Source of the DNA: Yoonia sp.
GTDB taxonomy: Bacteria; Pseudomonadota; Alphaproteobacteria; Rhodobacterales; Rhodobacteraceae
Reading direction: 5' to 3'
Assembly: GCA_023955335.1 (NCBI GenBank)
Contig: JAGSGF010000008.1
Coordinates: 1-64,000 of the forward strand
DNA length: 64,000 nt
Shown here: positions 31,701-39,568 of the stretch, piece after piece
Numbering within the stretch: position 1 is the stretch's first letter
Layout of the letters: the number at the start of each line of letters is the position of its first letter
Program-made: the position numbers and the translations under genes
Notes under the pieces: generated by a model
The model's input: only the letters and a program-made list of their open reading frames with translations
The model's database searches: none
What the model was told of the DNA's origin: nothing

Positions 31701-34210
31701 GAAATCGATGCCGCTGCATGGGCCGACGACGTCCATTCCAGCAGGTGCCGTTTGCTGACGAAAAGACGGTAAAGCGTCGATGCGATGGCGTCGATGGCGA
31801 TCAAGGTATCGCTGATAACGAAAACAAGCGACAGAAACCATCGTCCGCCCTGCGCCCAAAACCGATGTCCGGTCTTGCGAATGAAACCGCGATGCACCCC
31901 CCCGCTTGCAACGCCAACGACCTCTCCGAACAGATACGCGCTGGGCGCGGCCAGCGCCAAAAGCGTCCACACAAGCGCGCTGCCGGGCAAGATCGCCCAA
32001 CCGCCAATCAAGAATGCCAGTAGTGCTGGCGGAAGCAGGCTTCGTCGCAGGTTGTCAGCAATCTTCCACCGGTCAAGCCGACCAAGCTTATTTGGAACGC
32101 GGGTTCCGTCCTGCGATGGCACGCGCCGTCCAAGCCATTGCAAAAGCTGCCAGTCGCCGCGTATCCAGCGGTGGATGCGCAGCGCATGTTCGGAATAGCT
32201 GGTGGGGACATCCTCGTAGATCACCACATTGCTTACCAAACCTGCGCAGCCGTGAAGCCCCTCAAACAGATCATGACTAAGGATGCTATTTGCGGGAACG
32301 CGACCCTGCATGACCCGCTGCATGGCGGCGATGTCATAGATGCCCTTTCCGGCAAAGATGCCGGTTCCAAACAGATCCTGATAGACGTCTGATACCGCCC
32401 GCGCATAGATATCAATCGCCGTATCGCCGCCGTAGAGATAGGAAAAATGGGTCCCGCCACCCGGTTGTGGCAAGATTTCAATCCTTGGCTGGAGGATCGT
32501 GTATCCCGCCACAACGCGCCCGGTGCCGGCATCAAATCGCGCGCAGTTCAGCGGGTGGGCGATGAGCCCGACCAGACGCATGGCCGCAGTCGGGGGCAGC
32601 TCGGTATCTGCATCCAGAACGATGGCATATGGCAGCCCGACAAGGCGCTGGACGTCCCCGGCAGTGACAGAAAAACCGTCGGCGGCCCCATCCATGACGA
32701 AGCTGTTGAATTGCTCGAGTTTGCCGCGCTTGCGCTCCCAACCCATCCAGCAGCCTTCACGCGGGTTGAACCGGCGCGGGCGATGAAGAAGGAAAAAGGG
32801 CGCTTTGGCCGTCACCCCATGCTGCAGGTTCAGCCGGTCAACGCCGGCGCGCAACGCGGCTTCGATCTCGGCGTCACCGGGCAGGATTTCCTGATCGGCA
32901 TCCGCGAAATCCGACGCGATGATATAGTGCAGGTTTGGATCGGGGTTCGCGAGCCAGCGAATTTCCAGTTTTTCAAGAATTCCGGACACCTCGTCGGCAT
33001 CCTTGATGATCACCGGGACCGTGACAGCCGTTGCACAATGGCGCGGGATGCCCTTGCTAAAGTCCAACTCTGGCAAACAGACCGGCGTCGTCAGCTTTGC
33101 GATGCACCAGTGAACCACCGTAACACTCAGGATTGACGCTGGCAGTATGGTCATCGACACACCCGCCACCCACGACCAAAAGCCGGGATCATACATCCCT
33201 AAATACGCAAGCGGCAGCACAAGCGAGGCGAGAAAACACAAGATCAGGCCTGTCGCATACAAGCCCCCCGCGCGGCGCATAAGGGGGCGTTGAACCAACT
33301 CTGTCAGCGGCAGCCGATAGCCGATCACGGCCTCCAGTTCCAAAAGCCCGTCGTCAATCAGCCAGTAGCCCACATGCGCCTGAACGGGGTCGGCACCGTG
33401 CTTGTGCGAAAGCGCGACCGCGTTTTGCGCAATGTCGACCTCGGACATGCGTGACCGACGGGACAAGGTTTCAACCGTGCTGCGATACCGGTTCCGCGTC
33501 TCAAAGGTCATCCCGGCATAAATATCGGCCGGATCATCGGACAGGGTCGCCTCGATCAAACTAACCTGATCGACGAAATCCACCCATTTGATAGATTGCA
33601 CCGCAATGAGGTTCGATATTGCCAACGCGATGCGGTCGGTCAGGTCGGCAATGGTTGCATCGCCAGATGCGCCGAACGGTGTGAACGGTGGCGAGATATC
33701 CGCGCCCAACTGACTGAACGCATTCACCAGATCTTCGAGGCTGGCCAATCGCAGCATGGACGGCAGCGCCCACAATTCCGCATTCGTCAGCGGCGCAGAG
33801 GCCTGATAAGCCGTGACAAAGGCGATCAGATTATCCAGCGAGATTTGCGGCCGAAATGTCAGGGTCAGTGCCTTGGCCACCGCATACACCCGCGGGGTGT
33901 TTTCACCTTTGGGTCCGGTCAACCCGGGAAGCTGTCGATAAAAGCCGTCGGGGAGGTCTTTTTCGACAAGGCGGATGGCGCGCGCGATCTGATAGTCGTT
34001 GTCCAAAAGCCAATCGGCAGCCCGAAGGTGATCTGGCGGCGGCGTTTGGTAATAGGCACGCAGGCCGTTCAGCCAATCAGGAAACGCGGATAAGGACCGA
34101 TAGCACGCCAGTTTAAACGGCGGGCCCCGGCCAATGTGATGCCGCTTTGCAAGCTGCCCCGCAACATCCTCGTCTATCGGGCGCGTTGCGGTGTCTATAC
34201 TGTGTGTCAT
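25712..34210 (-). CDS. ndvB: Cyclic beta-1,2-glucan synthase (NdvB/Cgs-like)
   Basis: 2832 residues, the usual giant size. Rough order: N-terminal region 1-330; membrane helices near 330-390 (GLILCFLASLVLPLAYLGM); GT84 glycosyltransferase 400-720 with DADTELPP near 535 and IHRWIRGDWQLLQWLG near 687; more helices to 900; glycoamylase-like domain around 1240-1480 (SWNGSMFEYLMPPIFL near 1323); GH94 phosphorylase-type region from 1560 to the end with NGLGGFDEVNREYV near 2017 and the catalytic-type GSGDWNDGMDRIG near 2490. It makes and closes a periplasmic glucan used in osmotic adaptation and host contact. Its start overlaps the stop of the Usp gene (ATGA), so both share one message. Confidence 0.93.
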   Translation of the reverse strand: MTHSIDTATRPIDEDVAGQLAKRHHIGRGPPFKLACYRSLSAFPDWLNGLRAYYQTPPPDHLRAADWLLDNDYQIARAIRLVEKDLPDGFYRQLPGLTGPKGENTPRVYAVAKALTLTFRPQISLDNLIAFVTAYQASAPLTNAELWALPSMLRLASLEDLVNAFSQLGADISPPFTPFGASGDATIADLTDRIALAISNLIAVQSIKWVDFVDQVSLIEATLSDDPADIYAGMTFETRNRYRSTVETLSRRSRMSEVDIAQNAVALSHKHGADPVQAHVGYWLIDDGLLELEAVIGYRLPLTELVQRPLMRRAGGLYATGLILCFLASLVLPLAYLGMYDPGFWSWVAGVSMTILPASILSVTVVHWCIAKLTTPVCLPELDFSKGIPRHCATAVTVPVIIKDADEVSGILEKLEIRWLANPDPNLHYIIASDFADADQEILPGDAEIEAALRAGVDRLNLQHGVTAKAPFFLLHRPRRFNPREGCWMGWERKRGKLEQFNSFVMDGAADGFSVTAGDVQRLVGLPYAIVLDADTELPPTAAMRLVGLIAHPLNCARFDAGTGRVVAGYTILQPRIEILPQPGGGTHFSYLYGGDTAIDIYARAVSDVYQDLFGTGIFAGKGIYDIAAMQRVMQGRVPANSILSHDLFEGLHGCAGLVSNVVIYEDVPTSYSEHALRIHRWIRGDWQLLQWLGRRVPSQDGTRVPNKLGRLDRWKIADNLRRSLLPPALLAFLIGGWAILPGSALVWTLLALAAPSAYLFGEVVGVASGGVHRGFIRKTGHRFWAQGGRWFLSLVFVISDTLIAIDAIASTLYRLFVSKRHLLEWTSSAHAAASISHKSIRWTTWRRMWPSTALAVVIAGDLALYDFASLLPAMPILLLWLIAPEIAIWTARPRRFRGETASDADRSYLAQIARRTWYFFETFVGPEDNWLPPDNYQDVPEHKIAHRTSPTNIGLFLVSALSARALGFIATSDLVMRAQNTLATLDRLKSHRGHILNWYDTRSLEPLEPQYVSTVDSGNLAMSLITLKQGCLDLARLPACDHRNFDGLTVTLALLEQAVRQLPGYDAQAFADGHDAFARQIDTSRIHPADWPTALRAVSSTHWRRLEEVIQNAIAASADVTPEKLHDVTVWMERVRHHLHALERDLAQHLPWLDLLNAAPANQAGFAARVAQLLSPVAASDTQQAHRPDLLAEIDRKLADGGADATWLTDLRDAIVRGLDADAQLRTDLKAVADHADRLAYGMDFSFLYNPKVRLFQIGYNLSAGKMDSSHYDLLATEARLASLFAIAKGDAPIEQWFSFSRPITQFKGKPSILSWNGSMFEYLMPPIFLPSHRDTLLGESELTAVEVQRSYAAERGIPWGISESAFGVTDSAGTYQYRAFGVPALGIRRGLTEDLVVAPYATALALGAWPCCATQNLRDLENLGALTCFGFIEALDFTPSRVSESQPFVAVSAFMAHHQGMTMAAITNVLTDDCLVHWTLREKPIRAVDLLLQERVPWDAPLEVGRADETWETEPAAAGPPALAPWIPSPDAAVPQMHFLGNGQMSVGISSAGSGGLSWRKTALTRWRPDPTSDSYGTWLYVQDRDSKQLWSVGRMPAGARCREPKTVFHQHMVEMLQRHNDIAIRMDVTVAPFDDVEIRRVTVINESNAQRTVDLTSYAEVVLAPPQDDERHPAFSKLFVGSDYLAQDDALIFARRPRRPETAPPVLLHKLVADDPAILLVGHETDRARFIGRNGSLASPLGLQHDLSGTVGWTLDPIMALQARVSLAPMETKQFAFLTVTGTSQEQVLATARKYPQSALDRAFRDAMLEVRRTVHRLKIEPPHLPELQVLSSFMAQPGHTLRAVAPQNGAGWQGQAGLWRFGISGDLPILLLKLESTDEPDLLDTLIRAQRLWHGVGLETDLVILRSATSSYEEPLREYVLSVLRDSHSEGFLGRRGGIHLLSSDQIDMVTKSGLEAAAHIVLTGDHALLADIVDSALDAHAPPPRFEPSADATFASPPVVTRPTDLLFDNGLGGFDEVNREYVMQIAPGETTPAPWCNVLANDSFGTIVSEAGLGFTWALNSGEHRLTPWSNDPVCNAPGEVLYLRDEALAQIWTTTPAPMGQDATCQVRHGMGYSRWHQTSKDLDQEMLVFVPVDAPVKLIRLRLRNLSATARRLTATYYAEWLIGATASVAKPHITTVYDPAQKAILAQNGWTPEFGGRVAFLSASADPHSVSGDRRDFLGQDGDVSSPDALHRWDLGGRFTPGGDACAAYQVHIMLDPGATQDVVFVLGEGADHAAAARLIARWRNPAEITGAFEDLRAFWDTQLGALQVKTPDPALNLMVNQWLPYQNLSCRMMARAGFYQAGGAFGFRDQLQDMLGVLHSDPKRVRGHILRAARHQFEEGDVLHWWHPPGSQGVRTRCSDDYLWLPYVVARYIEATDDTAILSEDLPFLTAPELRADEGDRYERFNRGETASLLEHCARAIDRGLRTGAHGLPLIGSGDWNDGMDRIGADGKGESVWLAWFQIATIRAFTPLAKVTGETNRVERWQVHVQKLQAALDEHAWDGAWYVRAFDDDGVPWGSGTNDECRIDLIAQCWSVLCGEPPDARSRQALESAYEQLVDSDQRLIRLLTPPFQNSDRDPGYIQAYPAGIRENGGQYTHAATWLGVAMAEIGDGDRAWQVFDIINPIRRSDTKQRADHYRREPYVLTGDVSGTDAWTGVGGWSWYTGAAGWSWQLATRGILGVRLTAKSVHLDPSLPKDWGGAEVTLDGNQGRMTIVIKDPEHVGTGVVGITVDGAPFGSQAVPFPDRGQSLHVVVQLGRAGAADADTSRINSTARADKPPSH

Positions 34211-35238
34211 TTCCTAAGATCGGATGGCTGTCTGATACCTTCGGATCTGGTGCCACTAAAGGCATGCTCCTCAGTCGGTTTCAGCTTTTGGCGGACCATC
34301 AAGACGGGAATATTGGACCGCTTCAGAATGTGGCTGGCGACATCGCCTAACGGCACGTCAGCGTGTCCGCTTTGCCCATGTGATGCCATGACGATAAAGT
34401 CTGCCCCCTCATCGTGCATCACTTTGATCAACGCGCGCCGGACATCGCCCCCGACAACGGTGCGTGTCGACACCGGCACGCCGCACGCGGATACACTGTC
34501 CATGAGGTGGTTCAGGTGGGCCTGTCCGACCCGCTTGTTTCGCGCCGTGATACGGTTGCATAGGTCGATGGCTTCGCGGTCGACAACGCCGATCGCCGTT
34601 AACCCGGGTGGCGGCGTCACGTGGCAAAGGACCAATTCCGCTTGCGCCGCCTTTGCCAACCGCAGGGCCTTTGGCAACACGCTTTCGGCGCGGCCAGAGC
34701 CGTCGATTGGAACAAGAATTTTGCGATATCGCGGGGGCTTTGTTAAGGGCGCATCGGTGGGCACCAACAGGATCGACGCATCGCTTGACGCCAGAATCGC
34801 ATCGACGAAGCCGCCCGTGTGTCCGGGCAGGGTGTGGCTTTCTCCCAACACGACAGCGGCATCGGTGGGCCGATCAATCAAAAACCCCCTGACCTGATCA
34901 ACGCAGCTGCCCTCGAGCACGTGAATGTCGATCGTCTGGTCGTGGGACTCGAACTGTTTTGCAAGAGCCAACAGGCGGTTTTGCATTTCGCGCTTTTGAA
35001 TGTCCCAGTCGATTGGATCTACCGGGGTAACATCGGTGTCGCGCGCCCCCATCATATGAACAAGCGAAATTGTCGCGCCAAGCGCCTTGGCGAGGATGAC
35101 GGCGTGGGGAAACAATCCTGCTGCGGTTTCCGGTTCATCGACACGAACCACGACATGCGAGGCGGCTGGCGTTTGATCGATCGGACCTGTGCCGTCGCCG
35201 TCCACCGGCGCGCGATTGTCTGGAGACGTGGCGACCAT
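34207..35238 (-). CDS. Tandem universal stress protein (UspA x2)
   Basis: 343 residues from ATG 35238, which has AAGGA before it; the frame stays open further up to 35379 but crosses the regulatory box. Two Usp domains: residues about 20-165 (HVVVRVDEPETAAGLFPHAVILAKALGATISLVHMMGA) and 175-330 (RYRKILVPIDGSGRAESVLPKALRLAKAAQAELVLCHV). The second ends with GADFIVMASHGQSGHADVPLGDVASHILKRSNIPVLMVR, the ATP-binding G-2x-G-9x-G-S/N pattern; the first has a looser version (VVLGESHTLPGHTGGFVDAILASSDASILLV). It is translationally coupled to the glucan synthase and likely switched on by the FNR-type box at 35324. Confidence 0.9.
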   Translation of the reverse strand: MVATSPDNRAPVDGDGTGPIDQTPAASHVVVRVDEPETAAGLFPHAVILAKALGATISLVHMMGARDTDVTPVDPIDWDIQKREMQNRLLALAKQFESHDQTIDIHVLEGSCVDQVRGFLIDRPTDAAVVLGESHTLPGHTGGFVDAILASSDASILLVPTDAPLTKPPRYRKILVPIDGSGRAESVLPKALRLAKAAQAELVLCHVTPPPGLTAIGVVDREAIDLCNRITARNKRVGQAHLNHLMDSVSACGVPVSTRTVVGGDVRRALIKVMHDEGADFIVMASHGQSGHADVPLGDVASHILKRSNIPVLMVRQKLKPTEEHAFSGTRSEGIRQPSDLRK

Positions 35239-35323
35239 GATCTTATTCCTTTGTGCGCCAAAACTGCGCGTTGCGGTCATGAAAAGAGAAACATCGCAAT
35301 AGCTCGTTTGACCCCAAGTCGAA

Positions 35324-35337
35324 TTGATTTTCGTCAA
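35324..35337. promoter_or_regulatory. FNR/FnrL-type box between usp and ppsA
   Basis: TTGATTTTCGTCAA fits TTGA-N6-TCAA. It lies between two divergent genes, 86 bases from the usp start and 132 from the ppsA start. A class II position would start transcripts near 35289 (minus) or 35372 (plus); both are possible. Confidence 0.65.
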
Positions 35338-35468
35338 TGAGGGCCGAGAAAATCCTGCGACGGTCGCGATATACGCCATGTCACGCGCCCCTTTGGCGCA
35401 GTGTTGCGCCGTGTTGGCAAACAGCAGGGCATACGCGCGTCAAATGCAGCCACCGAAAGGCACACAAA

Positions 35469-37847
35469 ATGGCCCGGACACCGCAACTCGTGATCAATTT
35501 CAACAAAACAAGACGTGGCGATGTTGGCCTTGTCGGTGGCAAGAATGCGTCACTGGGCGAGATGATCAGCACACTTGCCTCCAAAGGCATTCGTGTGCCC
35601 GCCGGGTTCGCGACAACAGCCGACGCCTTTCGCGATTACCTTTCCAGCAATGGCCTGAATGCCGCGATTGCCGACCACCTCGACGCGCTGGAAAACGGGC
35701 GCATAAGCCTGTCCAAGGCTGGTGAAACCATCCGCCGGTTGATCCTTGATGGCGATTGGCCCGCTGCCACGGCGCAGGCGATCTTGACTCAATACCGCGC
35801 CTTGGGTGACGCGGCGAAAGACACGGATATGCCTGTCGCCGTTCGCTCGAGTGCCACAGCCGAAGATCTACCCGATGCCAGTTTCGCCGGTCAGCAAGAA
35901 ACATTTCTGAATGTGACCGGTGGGCCTGCCCTGCTGGATGCCTGCAAGCGGTGCTACGCGTCGCTCTATACCGATCGGGCTATTTCCTATCGGCAAATCC
36001 AAGGGTTCGCACATGATCAGGTCGCGCTTTCGGTCGGCGTTCAACAGATGGTGCGGTCGGACACTGGCGGGTCCGGTGTTATGTTCTCGATCGACACGGA
36101 ATCCGGTTTTCCCGACGTAGTTTTGATTAATGCGGCTTGGGGCTTGGGTGAAAACGTCGTTCAGGGCGCGGTTGATCCTGATGAATATCAGGTGTTCAAA
36201 CCGTTCCTTGACGATCCCGCGTTAGTGCCAATTCTTGCAAAACAACTGGGCGCCAAAAAGATCAAGATGATCCATGATCGCGATGGCACCCCCAGAAACG
36301 TCCCCACGTCAAAGGCCGAGCAGCAAAGCTTTGTGCTGGGTGACGCCGAGATCATGGCCTTGGCGCGACAGGCCAGAATTATCGAAGACCATTACGGTCA
36401 GCCGATGGATATGGAATGGGCGCGCGATGGTGCGGCCGGCCCGCTGTATATCGTGCAGGCGCGCCCCGAAACGGTCCAGTCGCGTCTCGATATGGGGACA
36501 TTGAAAAGCTATGTGGTTGCGAACCCCGGTCGGCTCTTGTTGACCGGGCTAAGTGTTGGCAGTGCCGCCGTGGCGGGGCGTGTGTCGATCATCGAAAGCG
36601 CCCGGGACATCGACCGTTTTGTGGAGGGGTCGGTTCTGGTCACCAGCACAACCGACCCTGATTGGGTCCCAATCATGAAACGTGCGGCCGCCATCGTGAC
36701 AGACCACGGCGGGCGCACGTCACATGCTGCAATCGTCAGTCGCGAACTTGGCCTGCCCGCGATCGTCGGCTGCGGAAATGCGACGCATATCTTGCACGAT
36801 GAACAGGACGTCACCGTGTCCTGCGCGGGGGGCGAAGAGGGCGTTGTGACCGAAGGCATCTCGGACGTATCGGTGACCGACGAAGCATTGGAAAACCTGC
36901 CTTTGACCAAAACCAAGGTCATGATGAACCTCGCCAATCCCAGCGCCGCCCTGCGCTGGTGGCGCTTGCCGGTCGACGGCGTCGGCTTGGCGCGGATGGA
37001 ATTTGTCATCAATAGCGCGGTCCGTGTCCACCCGATGGCCCTCGCCCACATCGACAAGGTCAGCGACGCGGACGCACGGACGCAGATCGAACAGCTTACC
37101 GCTGGCTACAACAGCATGCCCGACTATTTCGTCGACACTCTATCGCGCGGGCTCTCCCGGATCGCGGCATTCTGCTATCCCAAGCCGGTGATCGTCAGGA
37201 TGAGTGATTTCAAGACCAACGAATACGCCAACCTGCTGGGCGGCCGTGATTTCGAACCGCACGAGGAAAACCCGATGCTCGGATTTCGCGGCGCATCGCG
37301 CTACTACTCTGACAACTACCGGGACGGGTTCGCGCTGGAATGTCAGGCCATTGCACGGCTGCGTGGGCAGATGGGGTTTGATAACGTGATTGTCATGATC
37401 CCGTTTTGCCGCACCCCCGAAGAATCCGACAAAGTGCTGGCGGTCATGGCGGCAAACGGGCTGGAGCGTGGCCGCGACGGGCTTGAAGTCTATGTGATGT
37501 GTGAAATTCCAGCCAACGTCATTCGGGCCGAAGAATTTGCAGCACGCTTTGACGGATTTTCCATTGGATCAAATGACCTCACACAGCTGACGCTTGGGAT
37601 CGACCGCGATTCGGATGCCTTGGCGCCGTTGTTCCGCGAAGATGACCCTGCGGTTTTGTGGATGATTGAAGCCGTGATCCGCAAAGCGCATGCCGCCGGA
37701 ACCAAGGTCGGGTTTTGCGGCCAGGCGCCCAGCAATGACCCGACTTATGCACAGTATTTGGTGAAATACGGGATCGACACGATTTCGGTGACGCCAGACA
37801 GCTTTGTACAGGTGTTGCGCAATGTGGCCAAGGCCGAGAAAAGCTAG
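35469..37847 (+). CDS. ppsA: Phosphoenolpyruvate synthase
   Basis: 792 residues from ATG 35469 (MARTPQLVINFNKTRRGDVGLVGGKNASLGEM); the upstream part of the frame is not coding. The N-terminal ATP-grasp part has VRSSATAEDLPDASFAGQQETFLNV, the central swivelling domain carries the phospho-histidine in GGRTSHAAIVSRELGLPAIVG, and the C-terminal TIM barrel has GFRGASRYYSDNYRDGF, FSIGSNDLTQLTLGIDRD and FCGQAPSNDP with the active-site cysteine. It turns pyruvate, ATP and water into PEP, AMP and phosphate. The stop codon shares CTAG with the convergent pfkB gene. Confidence 0.95.
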   Translation: MARTPQLVINFNKTRRGDVGLVGGKNASLGEMISTLASKGIRVPAGFATTADAFRDYLSSNGLNAAIADHLDALENGRISLSKAGETIRRLILDGDWPAATAQAILTQYRALGDAAKDTDMPVAVRSSATAEDLPDASFAGQQETFLNVTGGPALLDACKRCYASLYTDRAISYRQIQGFAHDQVALSVGVQQMVRSDTGGSGVMFSIDTESGFPDVVLINAAWGLGENVVQGAVDPDEYQVFKPFLDDPALVPILAKQLGAKKIKMIHDRDGTPRNVPTSKAEQQSFVLGDAEIMALARQARIIEDHYGQPMDMEWARDGAAGPLYIVQARPETVQSRLDMGTLKSYVVANPGRLLLTGLSVGSAAVAGRVSIIESARDIDRFVEGSVLVTSTTDPDWVPIMKRAAAIVTDHGGRTSHAAIVSRELGLPAIVGCGNATHILHDEQDVTVSCAGGEEGVVTEGISDVSVTDEALENLPLTKTKVMMNLANPSAALRWWRLPVDGVGLARMEFVINSAVRVHPMALAHIDKVSDADARTQIEQLTAGYNSMPDYFVDTLSRGLSRIAAFCYPKPVIVRMSDFKTNEYANLLGGRDFEPHEENPMLGFRGASRYYSDNYRDGFALECQAIARLRGQMGFDNVIVMIPFCRTPEESDKVLAVMAANGLERGRDGLEVYVMCEIPANVIRAEEFAARFDGFSIGSNDLTQLTLGIDRDSDALAPLFREDDPAVLWMIEAVIRKAHAAGTKVGFCGQAPSNDPTYAQYLVKYGIDTISVTPDSFVQVLRNVAKAEKS

Positions 37848-38791
37848 ACGGTCACCACGCGACATTGCGCAAAATAAGCACGGGTTTGTGTCTCGTCGCA
37901 CAAATCGGTCCCTTCGGTGCCGACGGTCGCGCTGGCCGCCGAAACACCCCAGCGCAGGGCCTGATCAGGTGTCTCGCCACGCGCCAGTGCCAGCGTCATC
38001 GCACCGACAAATGAATCCCCCGCACCGATGACACTGCGCACGGGAACAGGCCCCGTTCGGCAAAAAAACCGCGCCGTTTGCGTGACCATAACCGACCCTT
38101 CGGCCCCGCGCCCCATGACCACCATCCGCGCGACACCGCGCGCAACCAGACTGGATGCAAAGTTCAGGCTGTCATTCATGGTGTTCATCGGATGGTTTGC
38201 CGCGATCGTAGCCTCTTTTTGATCAATACGGAGAACCAAAGCAGGCGCTTTCGGTGTGGCGATAAACCGGGCCAGCGGACCTTTTGATGTATCAATGATC
38301 AGCTTGTCCGTGCGGGGGGCGATGGCGTCCAGAATACGCTGCAGGACGGCGTCGCCCAAACCGGGCGGGATGCCACCGCTCTGGACGACATAGCCGTTCA
38401 TAGGTGCGATGCTGGCGATTTCAGACACGAGTTGCGCCGCCTCGGCGGGGCTGAGCGGGTGTCCCGGAACGGTGAACCGGAACTGATCACCGTTGGATAG
38501 GTCCGTCACGGCAAAGCTTTGGCGCGTCTCACCGCGCACCCGCACAGGATGGGTCGGCACATCTTCATCTGCCAAAAGGCGCAAAAGCTTTTCGCCCATG
38601 GGACCGCCCGCTGCGACAAGCGCAGTCGCCCGCCCGCCCAGCTTGTGGATCGCGCGCGCAACATTTACGCCGCCGCCGCCCGGATCGACACGGGGCGCTT
38701 TACAATAAAGCTTGGGGCCCGCGACGATATTTTCGACTGACGTGGCAAGATCGACAGCAGGGTTGAACGTGATTGTAAGAATATCCGGCAC
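37844..38791 (-). CDS. pfkB: PfkB-family sugar-phosphate kinase (1-phosphofructokinase type)
   Basis: 315 residues. LTITFNPAVDLATSV, the PGGGGVNVARAIHKLGG motif and the C-terminal VIGAGDSFVGAM with the catalytic Asp place it in the PfkB family close to 1-phosphofructokinases, tagatose-6-phosphate kinases and E. coli PfkB. The likely product is fructose 1,6-bisphosphate, the substrate of the aldolase 12 kb away. It follows a hypothetical gene on the same strand after 74 bases and ends on a CTAG shared with ppsA. Confidence 0.9.
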   Translation of the reverse strand: MPDILTITFNPAVDLATSVENIVAGPKLYCKAPRVDPGGGGVNVARAIHKLGGRATALVAAGGPMGEKLLRLLADEDVPTHPVRVRGETRQSFAVTDLSNGDQFRFTVPGHPLSPAEAAQLVSEIASIAPMNGYVVQSGGIPPGLGDAVLQRILDAIAPRTDKLIIDTSKGPLARFIATPKAPALVLRIDQKEATIAANHPMNTMNDSLNFASSLVARGVARMVVMGRGAEGSVMVTQTARFFCRTGPVPVRSVIGAGDSFVGAMTLALARGETPDQALRWGVSAASATVGTEGTDLCDETQTRAYFAQCRVVTV

Positions 38792-38865
38792 AGCGTTCCA
38801 GTTCCTTTTTTCCCAGCGCGACAGCCTTGGTCATCTGACAGGCAGCAACGCGCCCTCGGCGTGGC

Positions 38866-39243
38866 TCAGCCGCTTGCCCCGTCCTTTTTCAGCATCATCG
38901 ACAGACGCAAAACAGCCGCCAGAATGGCCTGAGCCAAGACCGGCGCGCGCCCCGCACCAATGACCGCGTCATTGTCAAAGCTATCATTCTCTCGCAGACT
39001 ACAGTGCCAGTGCCCGTCATGATCATTGGCCCGTCCGTGGATGTGCACAGCCCAATTGGGATAGGCGTTATCCGCAACATGCAGCGCACCATCGGTGGTC
39101 CCGATCTGGTGTGGTGTCACGCCTTGTGTCGCCTTTGCGGGCAAGACAATCGTTAAGGCATGAACGACCCCTTCAAGCCCCGCATCCGTCATACTTGCGG
39201 TTTCCAAATCCTTGATCAGAATATCGATTTCGGGGTCTTTCAT
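38866..39243 (-). CDS. Conserved hypothetical protein (phage ABA-sandwich-like)
   Basis: 125 residues. I do not recognise it firmly. The arrangement of a short helix, a Trp-rich middle (YPNWAVHIHGRANDHDGHWHCSLREND) and a C-terminal RAPVLAQAILAAVLRLS resembles DUF2591/phage ABA-sandwich proteins, where the second half packs against a Trp-Cys segment. GGAG precedes the ATG. It is probably the first gene of an operon with pfkB, and the FNR-type box at 39429 could drive it through a leader of about 150 bases. Confidence 0.6.
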   Translation of the reverse strand: MKDPEIDILIKDLETASMTDAGLEGVVHALTIVLPAKATQGVTPHQIGTTDGALHVADNAYPNWAVHIHGRANDHDGHWHCSLRENDSFDNDAVIGAGRAPVLAQAILAAVLRLSMMLKKDGASG

Positions 39244-39428
39244 ATCTGTGCGCTCCGCATTTGTGTCATGGTCAATTGATTTTCAGCGATGCCGATGACG
39301 TCGGTTTTGCCATAGCCGCGCGCGAACTTTGAACAGGCCATCTTATGGCGCTGGCAGACGACACGTTTGCGTGTTGCGCCCATTTTCCGCGTGCAAAACA
39401 AAGGCTATAGCGCTTGCGCCGATCGGGA

Positions 39429-39442
39429 TTGATTTGCGTCAA
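39429..39442. promoter_or_regulatory. FNR/FnrL-type box, left of a pair
   Basis: TTGATTTGCGTCAA fits TTGA-N6-TCAA. It is the left one of two boxes 65 bases apart between two divergent genes. On the minus strand it would start a transcript near 39394 for the hypothetical gene and pfkB. Confidence 0.6.
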
Positions 39443-39493
39443 TCGCTTCAGATGACCGCCGCCCCGCGAACCCGCGCGCAGTCGCAGCCGGTT

Positions 39494-39507
39494 TTGATTT
39501 TGATCAA
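39494..39507. promoter_or_regulatory. FNR/FnrL-type box before hsp20
   Basis: TTGATTTTGATCAA matches TTGAT-N4-ATCAA completely. Its centre lies about 68 bases before the hsp20 start; at -41.5 the transcript would begin near 39542 with a 27-base leader. Confidence 0.72.
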
Positions 39508-39568
39508 TCTGGATACAGGCGCGCCTGTTAGGCGGACGTAAACCCCTCATCCCACACGGAGACCGAAA

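Noticed and set aside
25728..34116. Dozens of open frames opposite the glucan synthase gene, up to 217 codons
   Set aside because: They are shadows of a GC-rich 8.5-kb gene with strong domain matches; none has a ribosome site or family features.
35239..35379. Longer N-terminus for the universal stress protein
   Set aside because: It would include the FNR-type box in the coding sequence, and the ATG at 35238 has a good ribosome site while the upstream one does not.
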